Of a stretch of 64,000 bases of DNA, positions 25,879 through 33,535 are shown piece by piece. Origin of the DNA: UBA6176 sp032119375 (lineage in GTDB: Bacteria > Verrucomicrobiota > Verrucomicrobiia > Limisphaerales > UBA9464); the NCBI GenBank assembly GCA_964430505.1, contig CAYSGH010000001.1, forward strand, positions 84,450-148,449, in the 5' to 3' direction. The position numbers and the translations under genes are program-made. The first letter of the stretch is position 1, and every line of letters starts with the position of its first letter. The notes beneath the pieces are model-generated. The model was not told where the DNA came from and did no database searches. It worked only from the letters and a program-made list of their open reading frames with translations.

Positions 25879-25887
25879 ACAAAGAAC
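25879..25887 (-). promoter_or_regulatory. GTTCTTTGT leader immediately before the rpsJ start
   Basis: Reading the minus strand, GTTCTTTGT abuts the ATG of rpsJ. The identical nonamer abuts the ATG of rpsG (28650-28658). Neither gene has a purine-rich Shine-Dalgarno at the normal distance. A CTAACC also occurs further upstream of both. Role unknown: pyrimidine-rich S1-type ribosome entry or a regulatory protein site are options. Confidence 0.45.
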
Positions 25888-25911
25888 AATTCTAAATTTC
25901 GGTTAGTGAAA

Positions 25912-28098
25912 CTAGCTGCGGGCGGCGGGCTTCTTCTTTGCCGCGTCTAACACCGTCGTCAGGACGCTGTTGGGGACCTGCTCGAAGTTCTGCGGCTCCA
26001 TGCTGTAGGATGCGCGGCCCTTGGACAGCGAGCGAATGGCCGTTGCATATCCAAACATTTCCGCAAGCGGTACCTGGGCCGTAACGATCGTCTGGCCTGC
26101 CTTGGCGTCCACGCCTTGAATGATGCCCCGACGCCGATTGATGTCGCCCAGGATGTCCCCTTGGTATTCGTCCGGGGTCGTAACCTCTACCTTCATGATC
26201 GGCTCGAGCAAGATGGGTCCCGCATCGTTGAAGGCATCCTTGAGGGCGAAGATGCCCGCCATCTTGAAGGCCAACTCGTTCGAGTCCACCTCGTGGAAGG
26301 ATCCGTCCACGATGCTCACCTTGATGTCGATGACTTGGTAGCCGGCGTAGACACCCGACTTAATGGCCTCGCGAATACCGTCTTCCACCGCCGGAACATA
26401 CTCGCGGGGAATGACGCCTCCAACAATCTCATTCAAGACCTCAACGCCCTTGCCCTTCTCGTTGGGCTCAACCTTCACGCAGGCGTGGCCGTATTGGCCA
26501 CGACCACCAGACTGGCGGATGAATTTGCCCTCGCCGTCCGCAGACTTGGTGATCGTCTCGCGGTAGGCAATCTGCGGCGCACCCGCATCCGCCTCCACCT
26601 TGAACTCTCGCTTCAATCGGTCCCGGATAATCTCGAGGTGCAGCTCACCCATTCCTGCAATAATCAGCTGGCCCGTCTCCTCATTTGTAAACACGCGAAA
26701 CGTGGGGTCCTCCTCGGCGAGACGCTGCAGACCCTCCGACATCTTGTCCCGGTCAGCCTTTGTCTTGGGTTCGATCGCCATGCTGATGACCGGCTCCGGA
26801 AATGTCGGAGGCTCCAATGTCACGTCATAGGACTCATCGCAGAGCGTGTCGCCCGTCGTGATGTTGCGAAGGCCAACCAAGGCTGCGATGTCGCCGGAAT
26901 AGACGCCATCGACGTCCTTTCGTTCGCTGCCTTGGATGACCATCAACCGGCTGACTCGCTCTCGCTTGCGCGTGCGGGGGTTGTAGATGGTGTCGCCCTT
27001 TTTAAGGCCACCCGAATAGACACGGAAAAAGACCAGCTTTCCGGCATAAGGGTCGGTCCAAAGCTTGAAGGCCAACGAGCAGAATTTCCCGGTGTCGGTC
27101 GTCTGGACCGTGATCCTTTCCTCGGTGACGGGGTCTTGCCCCTCGGCGGGGGGAATGTCCAAAGGCGAGGGGAGGTAGTCAATGACCGTATCAACCAGAA
27201 ATTGGACGCCCTTCTTCTTGAAGGCGGACCCGCACAGCACTGGGATGAGCTCAATCTTGCAAGTCAGTCGTCGGATGGCTGCCTTCAAATCGGCAGGGGA
27301 GATTGGTTTTTCCTCAAGGACCATTTCAGCGATCGTGTCGTCCTTGTTGGAGACTGCCTCGATCAGCTCCTTCAATCCCTGCGCAGCCTGTTCCTTGAGC
27401 GCCTCGGGAATCTCCCTGATCTCGTATCGCAGGCCCTCGTTTGCAACGTCCCCTGGCCCCCAGACCACGGCCTTTTGGTTTACGAGGTCGATGACACCCT
27501 CGAACTTCTCCTCCGCACCGATGGGCAGGGCGATCGGGTAAGCATAGGCACCCAACTTGCGACGCATGTCGTTCAGCGCGTTGTCAAAATTCGCCCCGGT
27601 ACGATCCATCTTGTTGACGAAGGCAATTCGAGGAACGCGGTACTTGGTTGCTTGGCGCCACACGGTCTCTGACTGGGGTTGGACGCCCGCGACGCCGCAG
27701 AACACGGCAACGGCACCGTCGAGGACGCGCATGGAACGCTCCACCTCCGCCGTGAAATCCACGTGGCCCGGCGTGTCAATGATGTTGATGCGATGGCCGA
27801 TGCCCTCCCTCGACTTGAAGAGGCCCTCCTCCTTCTTTTGCGTCCAGAAGCAGGTCACGGCGGCGGACGTGATGGTGATGCCACGCTCCTTCTCCTGCTC
27901 CATCCAGTCGGTGACGGTGTTGCCGTCATCCACGTCACCAATCTTGTGGATCAGGCCGGTGTAGAAAAGGATGCGCTCGGTCGTGGTCGTCTTGCCTGCA
28001 TCGATGTGGGCGGCAATGCCAATGTTGCGGGTGCGCTCGAGAGGGAACTGGCGGTTGGGCGAGTTAACGGCCGTGTTGATCGCGGTGGCGTCGCTCAT
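25912..28098 (-). CDS. fusA: Elongation factor G
   Basis: Translocase GTPase of translation, 728 residues. G1 GIAAHIDAGKTTTTERILFYTG, G3 DTPGHVDFT and G4 NKMDRTGA are intact, as is domain IV with GGRGQYGH and the switch region GITITSAA. An N-terminal extension of about 20 residues precedes the G1 strand. It belongs to the str block between rpsG and rpsJ. The upstream gap of 77 bp carries a strong hairpin (28136-28158), so its transcription may be partly uncoupled from rpsL-rpsG. No clear Shine-Dalgarno is seen. Confidence 0.98.
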   Translation of the reverse strand: MSDATAINTAVNSPNRQFPLERTRNIGIAAHIDAGKTTTTERILFYTGLIHKIGDVDDGNTVTDWMEQEKERGITITSAAVTCFWTQKKEEGLFKSREGIGHRINIIDTPGHVDFTAEVERSMRVLDGAVAVFCGVAGVQPQSETVWRQATKYRVPRIAFVNKMDRTGANFDNALNDMRRKLGAYAYPIALPIGAEEKFEGVIDLVNQKAVVWGPGDVANEGLRYEIREIPEALKEQAAQGLKELIEAVSNKDDTIAEMVLEEKPISPADLKAAIRRLTCKIELIPVLCGSAFKKKGVQFLVDTVIDYLPSPLDIPPAEGQDPVTEERITVQTTDTGKFCSLAFKLWTDPYAGKLVFFRVYSGGLKKGDTIYNPRTRKRERVSRLMVIQGSERKDVDGVYSGDIAALVGLRNITTGDTLCDESYDVTLEPPTFPEPVISMAIEPKTKADRDKMSEGLQRLAEEDPTFRVFTNEETGQLIIAGMGELHLEIIRDRLKREFKVEADAGAPQIAYRETITKSADGEGKFIRQSGGRGQYGHACVKVEPNEKGKGVEVLNEIVGGVIPREYVPAVEDGIREAIKSGVYAGYQVIDIKVSIVDGSFHEVDSNELAFKMAGIFALKDAFNDAGPILLEPIMKVEVTTPDEYQGDILGDINRRRGIIQGVDAKAGQTIVTAQVPLAEMFGYATAIRSLSKGRASYSMEPQNFEQVPNSVLTTVLDAAKKKPAARS

Positions 28099-28135
28099 GG
28101 TCAGGCGTGGCTAAAGGGGGGAATGGAGACGAAAA

Positions 28136-28158
28136 GCGCCCCGCAATGCTCGGGGCGC
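28136..28158 (-). terminator. Hairpin with short U-run between rpsG and fusA
   Basis: GCGCCCCG (28136-28143) and CGGGGCGC (28151-28158) form a perfect 8-bp stem with a 7-nt loop; on the minus strand TTTTCG follows. It is positioned 17 nt after the rpsG stop and could act as a partial terminator adjusting the ratio of small-subunit proteins to EF-G, or as an mRNA processing barrier. Confidence 0.6.
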
Positions 28159-28175
28159 ATGATGCTAAGATGGTG

Positions 28176-28649
28176 TTACCAGCGGAAGTGTGCGAAAGCG
28201 CGGTTTGCTTGGGCCATCTTGTGAACGTCATCCCGCTTGCGAATGGCATTTCCCTGCCCTTGGTAGGCTTCCATGACCTCTCCAGCTAGGGCCTGCGTCA
28301 TGGGAATCCCCTTGCGGTCGTCGGCGAACTTGACGATCCACCGCATAGCCAGCGAGGTCTGGCGGTCAACAGGAAGTTCAACGGGAACTTGGTAGGTGGC
28401 ACCGCCCACGCGGCGGGCCTTCGTTTCGATGCGGGGTTTTGCATTGTCAATGGCCCGCTGCAGGACCTCAAGAGGGCTTGCACCGGGGTTTTTCTCCGCA
28501 ATCACATCCAGTGCGCCATAAACGATGCGCTGGGCGAGGCTTTTCTTGCCACCGTACATGACGGTGTTCACGAGGCGAGCCACCAAGGGACTGTTGTACT
28601 TGGCATCCGGAACTACCGAACGCCTCTCGGCACGACGACGACGGGACAT
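28176..28649 (-). CDS. rpsG: 30S ribosomal protein S7
   Basis: 157 residues, primary 16S rRNA-binding protein of the small-subunit head. Characteristic MSRRRRAERRSVVPDAKYNSPLVARLVNTVMYGGKKS start and the GGATYQVPVEL strand are present, with C-terminal ANRAFAHFRW. In E. coli S7 is the str operon repressor; whether that holds here is unknown. The start lacks a Shine-Dalgarno and is preceded by GTTCTTTGT, shared with rpsJ. Confidence 0.98.
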   Translation of the reverse strand: MSRRRRAERRSVVPDAKYNSPLVARLVNTVMYGGKKSLAQRIVYGALDVIAEKNPGASPLEVLQRAIDNAKPRIETKARRVGGATYQVPVELPVDRQTSLAMRWIVKFADDRKGIPMTQALAGEVMEAYQGQGNAIRKRDDVHKMAQANRAFAHFRW

Positions 28650-28658
28650 ACAAAGAAC
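28650..28658 (-). promoter_or_regulatory. GTTCTTTGT leader immediately before the rpsG start
   Basis: Identical to the nonamer before rpsJ (25879-25887) and in the same position, directly touching the ATG. Seen directly in the sequence; function is inferred only from position and repetition. Confidence 0.45.
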
Positions 28659-28733
28659 GAGTGGGTTAGCGAGGAAACGATGAACTCGGAAGGTTGTGGA
28701 CTGAGGGCAGCAAAAGTGGACGGGACGGGTACC

Positions 28734-29129
28734 CTATTTCTTGGCGGTGCCGGCGGTAGCCTTGGGACGCTTCACACCGTACTTTGATCGGCTCACCCTG
28801 CGTTTTTCGACGCCGGCCGCGTCCAAGGTTCCGCGGACGATGTGATATCGAACGCCCGGAAGGTCCTTAACGCGTCCACCGCGGACGAGGACGATGGAGT
28901 GCTCCTGAAGGTTGTGTCCCTCGTCAGGAATGTAGGCGATGATCTCGTTTCCGTTCGTGAGGCGGACCTTCGCCACCTTGCGCATGGCAGAGTTCGGCTT
29001 CTTGGGAGTACGCGTCATCACCTGGAGGCACACCCCGCGTCGAAACGGGTTGTTCTCAAGGGCAGGCGCCTTGCTCTTGTACACCAACTTACTGCGGCCC
29101 TTGCGGACCAACTGATTTATTGTGGGCAT
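28734..29129 (-). CDS. rpsL: 30S ribosomal protein S12
   Basis: 131-residue decoding-centre protein and first gene of the str block. Conserved TRTPKKPNSAMRKVAKVRL and GHNLQEHSIVLVRGGRVKDLPGVRYHIVRG are intact; the lysine corresponding to the classical streptomycin-resistance position is wild type (TPKKPNS). The 104-bp gap to rpsG is longer than usual. A UUCG-capped hairpin lies 16 nt upstream of the ATG. Confidence 0.98.
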   Translation of the reverse strand: MPTINQLVRKGRSKLVYKSKAPALENNPFRRGVCLQVMTRTPKKPNSAMRKVAKVRLTNGNEIIAYIPDEGHNLQEHSIVLVRGGRVKDLPGVRYHIVRGTLDAAGVEKRRVSRSKYGVKRPKATAGTAKK

Positions 29130-29145
29130 CTCAGCCTAAAATTGA

Positions 29146-29159
29146 GCCGCCGAAGCGGC
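29146..29159 (-). promoter_or_regulatory. UUCG-capped hairpin in the rpsL leader
   Basis: On the minus strand GCCGC-TTCG-GCGGC forms a very stable tetraloop hairpin ending 17 nt before the rpsL ATG, followed by TCAATTTTAGG. Position suggests a leader attenuator or a translational control element for the str block; the short imperfect U-run makes full termination doubtful. Confidence 0.45.
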
Positions 29160-29337
29160 GAAATGGGACCGAGAGACTACCGACATCGCCCCCTGCTGCA
29201 ATAACATTTTCTGGAAAATTCACGGCTTCGAGTGGGAGGACAGATGAGGGGGATCGCGGGCCTGCTGGGGTTGGTCCTGGGCGATCCGGTGCTGCTTCAC
29301 GGGCGGGCGGGCTTCCAGCGTCTCCCGCCTTGGTATT

Positions 29338-29994
29338 GTGCGGGGTCTGGGCAAGGCTTGGCGCGTGAGCGATGCGGACACAGGGCGCTTGGCACGGCGG
29401 CTCAACATTGGGTGCGGGCTCGATATTCGGCCGGGCTGGGTCAACCTCGACTGCGTGGACTACGGCGGGAACACCGTTGCGGACCTGACGCGTTACCCGT
29501 GGCCGTTCCCCGACTCCCATTTTGACGAGGTGCTGGCAAGCCACATCTTGGAGCACCTCCCAAACTTCAACGCCGTCGTCACCGAGGTTTGGCGTGTTTG
29601 CAAGCCCGGGGCACTGGTCGTGGTCCGCGTGCCATTCTTCTTGTCAACCAAGTATTACTCTGAGCCCGACCACCGCACGCCCTTCGGGATCCGATCCTTC
29701 GACAACTACGAGGATGTGGACGGGCGGGTGCTTCGCTTCTACGAGCGATGGAAGCTGGGGCATCGCACGAACTACCAGTCGCCGGCGAGGTTCAAGGTCG
29801 AGGACAAGCGCTTCCACGTCTCGAACTTCGCGCTGCTGCGTTGGACGGGCGCGCTGCTCAACATTGAGCCGGTCCTATACGAGCGCTTTCTCGCCACTTG
29901 GTTCACGCCGGAGGAGGTCTGGTTCCGTCTGCGGGTCTCCAAGGATCTCAAGGCATCCACCGCAGGGCACGCGACCAAGCCCACGCCGTCGTAA
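29338..29994 (+). CDS. Class I SAM-dependent methyltransferase
   Basis: A 218-residue Methyltransf_11-type enzyme. Motif I is RLNIGCGLDIRPGWVNLDCVD, then PWPFPDSHFDEVLASHILEHLPN (motifs II-III) and the post-motif region RVCKPGALVVVRVPF. The substrate half contains HRTPFGIRSFDNYEDVDGR, as in methyltransferases found with surface-glycan genes, but the substrate is unknown. Both candidate starts are GTG (29338, or 29365 nearer the conserved core). It is divergent from rpsL and its last 47 bp overlap the 3' end of the rhomboid gene on the other strand. Confidence 0.88.
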   Translation: MRGLGKAWRVSDADTGRLARRLNIGCGLDIRPGWVNLDCVDYGGNTVADLTRYPWPFPDSHFDEVLASHILEHLPNFNAVVTEVWRVCKPGALVVVRVPFFLSTKYYSEPDHRTPFGIRSFDNYEDVDGRVLRFYERWKLGHRTNYQSPARFKVEDKRFHVSNFALLRWTGALLNIEPVLYERFLATWFTPEEVWFRLRVSKDLKASTAGHATKPTPS

Positions 29995-30844
29995 GCAAGG
30001 CGGTCACCCAGCCGACGGCCTCGAGCCGGCCCGCAGCGCGGCGCGGCCATATCGCCGCCAGCGCGCCAGCGGGGATCCCTGCCAGGAAGCCGAGTGCGTG
30101 CACCACCACGTCGCCCTTGGGGCTGGTCCCCACTTGCACGAACAAGACGCAGGCGGCGGCAAGCGTGGGAAATACCCAACGGGCCGCCCCACGGCGTTTG
30201 CGCCACAGGCCAAACAGGTTGGCAGCAAGCATCCCCAGCGCCGCCATGACCACGCCGGATGCACCAAGGCCCACGTAGGGTTCCGGACGAATCCATGCAC
30301 CCAGTGCGTTCGCTAGTGCACCCGACGCGAGGGTGCCGCAGAGTGTCACGCCCGGGCCGTATCGGCCCATGGCCAAGCCTAGCAGCAGGCCTCCGAACAC
30401 CACGTTCATGGCCAGATGCGCCACGTCCGCGTGCAGCCATGTAGCCGTCCACGCCCGCCACGAGTCGCCCCGGACGAAGGCCGACGCATCAAACACCGCA
30501 CGTGACGGTGCCTCTCCCCGATTCGCCGCATGAATCACCACCAACACGAGGGCCCAGGCCAAGGCCAACCCATGCAGCCGTGCTTTGCCGCCTGGCACCC
30601 GAAGGCGCAGAGACCAGCCACGGTTTTCCTCCTCGTAGCGTCCAAGGATTGCTCGTGCACGCTCCACGTCCATCCCCGCAACACGGACGCCCATGCGGCC
30701 GCCGCTGGGCTCGCTGTCCACAGCGACCGGGATCCCTTCGCTGACCAGCACAAGCGCCCAGTCCATGGCTTGCTGCTCCGACCCGGCCAGAATGTACGCC
30801 GAGGCACTGTCCCCGCTGGAACTCACGGGGTGAACCCTGACCAC
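29948..30844 (-). CDS. Rhomboid-family intramembrane serine protease with N-terminal signal-transduction-like domain
   Basis: A 298-residue membrane protein. Residues ~15-65 (YILAGSEQQAMDWALVLVSEGIPVAVDSE...) resemble a DUF2007-like soluble domain. About six transmembrane helices follow with the rhomboid signature: WTATWLHADVAHLAMNVVFGG, the catalytic Ser in YVGLGASGVVMA and the catalytic His in DVVVHALGFLAG. Such proteases cleave membrane-spanning substrates; none can be named. The ATG at 30844 is the first start. It is convergent and overlapping with the methyltransferase, and lies 121 bp after accC's stop in the same orientation. Confidence 0.9.
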   Translation of the reverse strand: MVRVHPVSSSGDSASAYILAGSEQQAMDWALVLVSEGIPVAVDSEPSGGRMGVRVAGMDVERARAILGRYEEENRGWSLRLRVPGGKARLHGLALAWALVLVVIHAANRGEAPSRAVFDASAFVRGDSWRAWTATWLHADVAHLAMNVVFGGLLLGLAMGRYGPGVTLCGTLASGALANALGAWIRPEPYVGLGASGVVMAALGMLAANLFGLWRKRRGAARWVFPTLAAACVLFVQVGTSPKGDVVVHALGFLAGIPAGALAAIWPRRAAGRLEAVGWVTALLTTAWAWSRALRWMP

Positions 30845-30965
30845 CCTGCTCGCTGATGGCGACGCCCAACCGGCGGCTGATTCATGAGCCGGGGCCCGCA
30901 GCCAAAGGCGGCCAGATCGGAACGCGCTGTTGGCCGGGTGGCAGGCCGCTGCCGAAGGCAGGGGC

Positions 30966-32351
30966 CTATGCGTTTTCCTGGATCAACTCGCGACGGGCGC
31001 CACCGAGGAAGCGCTCGACGAAGTTCGTGGTGTATTGGCCGCGGCGAAAGTCCGGGTCCTGTAGGATGGCAAGATCAAAGGGGATGGTAGTCTTGACGCC
31101 GGTGACCATGAACTCGGAGAGGGCCCGGCTCATGCGGTTCATGGCCTCGGTGCGGTCCTTGCCCCAAGTGATGAGCTTGCCAATCATCGAGTCGTAGTAA
31201 GGCGGGATCGTGTAGCCCGCGTAGGCGTGGGAATCGAGCCGGACGCCGCCGCCGCCCGGGGGGTAGTACATTTCAATGCGGCCGGGCGAAGGGCGGAAGT
31301 CGTTGAAGGGATCCTCCGCGTTGATTCGGACCTCGATGGAATGGCCGCGCACGGCGACATCGGACTGTGAGATGGAGAGTTTTTCGCCGGATGCAATGAG
31401 GATTTGCTGACGCACGAGGTCGACGCCCGTGACCTCCTCGGTGATGGGGTGCTCGACCTGGATGCGCTTGTTGACCTCGAGGAAGTAGAAGTTGCCTTGG
31501 TCGTCGGCGATGAACTCGACGGTGCCCGCGTTGGTGTAATGGGCGGCCTCTGCGATTCGGAGCGCGGCCTTGCCCATCTTCTTGCGGAGGTCCTTGAGGT
31601 CCTTGCGGTCGAGGAGGGGCGAGGGGGTTTCCTCGATGAGCTTTTGGTTGCGGCGTTGGATGGAGCAGTCGCGCTCGCCGAGGTGGATGATGTTCCCGCG
31701 GTTATCCCCAAGGATCTGATACTCGATGTGGTGGGGGTTCTCGATGAACTTCTCGATGTACACGCCTGAGTTCCCGAAGGCCTTCTCGGCCTCGGTGCGG
31801 GCGGTGTGGTAGCCCTTGACCAGGGAGATGTCGTTGTGGGCAACCCGCATGCCACGTCCGCCGCCACCAGCCACGGCCTTGATCATGACGGGGTAGCCGA
31901 TGCGCTTGGCGATGGCTTGGGCCTCTTGTTCGGACTCGACAAGGCCCTCGGAGCCCGGTGGGGTGGGGACTCCGGCCTTTTTGGCGAGGTTTCGGCTCAA
32001 GGCCTTGTCGTGCAGGGCGTTCATGGCCACCGACCGGGGCCCGATGAAGCGGATGTTGCAGGACTCGCAAACGTCCGCGAAGTGGGCGTTTTCGGAGAGG
32101 AACCCGTACCCGGGGTGGATCGCGTCCACGTCGGTGATCTCGGCCGCCGAGATGATGCGGTCGATGCGCAGATAGCTGTCCGAGGAGGGGCCGTCACCGA
32201 TGCAGATGGCCTCGTCGGCGACCTGCACGTGCATCGAGTTGGCGTCGGCCTTGGAATAGACGGCGACCGTCTTGATGTTGAGTTCCCGGCACGCGCGGAT
32301 GACGCGCATGGCGATTTCGCCGCGGTTCGCGACGAGGATCTTCTCGAACAT
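30966..32351 (-). CDS. accC: Acetyl-CoA carboxylase biotin carboxylase subunit
   Basis: ATP-grasp enzyme that carboxylates the biotin of AccB in the first step of fatty-acid synthesis; 461 residues. It begins MFEKILVANRGEIAMRVIRAC, has the nucleotide loop AVAGGGGRGMRVAH, ERDCSIQRRNQKLIEE and the metal/biotin site EVNKRIQVEHPITEEVTGVDLV. The start at 32351 is fixed by the universal N-terminus, although the frame is open further upstream. It follows accB by 62 bp in the usual accB-accC order. Confidence 0.98.
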   Translation of the reverse strand: MFEKILVANRGEIAMRVIRACRELNIKTVAVYSKADANSMHVQVADEAICIGDGPSSDSYLRIDRIISAAEITDVDAIHPGYGFLSENAHFADVCESCNIRFIGPRSVAMNALHDKALSRNLAKKAGVPTPPGSEGLVESEQEAQAIAKRIGYPVMIKAVAGGGGRGMRVAHNDISLVKGYHTARTEAEKAFGNSGVYIEKFIENPHHIEYQILGDNRGNIIHLGERDCSIQRRNQKLIEETPSPLLDRKDLKDLRKKMGKAALRIAEAAHYTNAGTVEFIADDQGNFYFLEVNKRIQVEHPITEEVTGVDLVRQQILIASGEKLSISQSDVAVRGHSIEVRINAEDPFNDFRPSPGRIEMYYPPGGGGVRLDSHAYAGYTIPPYYDSMIGKLITWGKDRTEAMNRMSRALSEFMVTGVKTTIPFDLAILQDPDFRRGQYTTNFVERFLGGARRELIQENA

Positions 32352-32413
32352 GGGAGATGGGGTGGGTGGAGGTGGGCGGTCGGCGAGGTTGAAGGAAGCG
32401 AGAACGGGGCGGG

Positions 32414-32884
32414 TTACAAGGGCCGGATGCGGAACAAGGGTTGGCCAAACTCCACAGGCTTGGCGTTCTCGGCGAGCATGGCGGTGATGACGCCGCGCGT
32501 CTCGGCCTTGATCTCGTTCATCACCTTCATGGCTTCGATGATGGCGACCACGGTATCCGGCCCAACTTCGACGCCGACATCGACGTAGGGTGCAGCATCC
32601 GGGGAAGGCGATCGGTAAAACGTGCCGATCATGGGCGACTTGATCTCCGTCTCCGGGGTGGTGGGTACGGCGGCGGGGGCTGTGGTGGGGGAGGCTGCCA
32701 CGGGCACCGGGAGGCTGGAGACGGGCAGGGCCGTCATGCGGGGGAGGCCGTAGCTCGCCTCGTCGTGGCCGACTTCGCTGCCACGCTTGAGCTTGATCTT
32801 GAAATCTTTCTGCTCCAGCTCGAACTCCGAGAGGGAGTTCTTCTTCATCAAGTCGATGATCGCCTTGATCTCTTTCAGGTCCAC
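32414..32884 (-). CDS. accB: Acetyl-CoA carboxylase biotin carboxyl carrier protein
   Basis: 156 residues. An N-terminal helical segment (MDLKEIKAIIDLMKKNSLSEFEL) binds AccC, a Pro/Ala/Thr-rich linker follows (~60-80), and the C-terminal lipoyl/biotinyl domain carries EAMKVMNEI with the biotin-accepting K120. Cotranscribed with accC. aroQ lies upstream on the same strand after 213 bp; the efp gene that sits between aroQ and accB in many bacteria is missing. Confidence 0.98.
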   Translation of the reverse strand: MDLKEIKAIIDLMKKNSLSEFELEQKDFKIKLKRGSEVGHDEASYGLPRMTALPVSSLPVPVAASPTTAPAAVPTTPETEIKSPMIGTFYRSPSPDAAPYVDVGVEVGPDTVVAIIEAMKVMNEIKAETRGVITAMLAENAKPVEFGQPLFRIRPL

Positions 32885-33097
32885 AGAGCTGCTCCTCGAT
32901 GTCTTGCGCCGGGGTGGCGCGCTTGGTTAGGTCCGGGAAGGGTTCCCGGTCTGGGCGATGCTTTCGGACCTGCCGGGAGGCAGGACGGAAGAACGCACCC
33001 ATGGGAGGGACGCTAGAGACGCCGTTGCTCGGGCGTCAAGGTTCCGTTTCGGGGGCGTCATGGTGAAAACGGCGTCAACTTGGTCAAAAAGCGAAGT

Positions 33098-33535
33098 TTA
33101 CGCGCTTTCAATAACGATAATAGCCGCCTCTAACCCCAATAAATACGATCCCAACCCAAACCCAGTGACCTGCCCCCGACACACCGCCGCGATCTTGGAA
33201 CGATGGCGAAACTCCTCACGCGCGTGCACATTTGACAGATGAATCTCGACGGTAGGGACGCCGCTGGCCGAGATCGCATCCCGAAGCGCCACGGACGTGT
33301 GGGTGTAGGCGGCGGCGTTCAGCACGACGGCGTCCGCCTTGCCCCGGGCCTCTTGGATCCACGTCACCAACTCGCCTTCGTGGTTGGATTGCCGGAACTC
33401 CACCTCGATGGGCCTTCCCTGGGCCCGTTGCCGCACGGCCGCCTCGATGTCCGCCAAGGTCAGGGTCCCGTAAATCCCGGGCTCCCGCCTCCCCAGCAGG
33501 TTCAGGTTCGGCCCATTGAGAAAAAGAATTTTCAT
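33098..33535 (-). CDS. aroQ: Type II 3-dehydroquinate dehydratase
   Basis: Shikimate pathway step 3, dehydrating 3-dehydroquinate; 145 residues, dodecameric flavodoxin-like family. Conserved NGPNLNLLGRREPGIYG with the catalytic Tyr, RQSNHEGELVTWI, NAAAYTHTSVALRDA and EIHLSNVHAREEFRHRS. The ATG at 33535 overlaps the TGA of the O-antigen-ligase-like gene. Upstream frame extensions are not conserved. Confidence 0.97.
   Translation of the reverse strand: MKILFLNGPNLNLLGRREPGIYGTLTLADIEAAVRQRAQGRPIEVEFRQSNHEGELVTWIQEARGKADAVVLNAAAYTHTSVALRDAISASGVPTVEIHLSNVHAREEFRHRSKIAAVCRGQVTGFGLGSYLLGLEAAIIVIESA

Noticed and set aside
26116..27672. 518-residue plus-strand frame over fusA
   Set aside because: Shadow of elongation factor G; no recognisable motif.
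30966..33002. Extended accC frame reaching 33002
   Set aside because: The extra part overlaps accB in another frame; the universal AccC N-terminus begins at the ATG at 32351.
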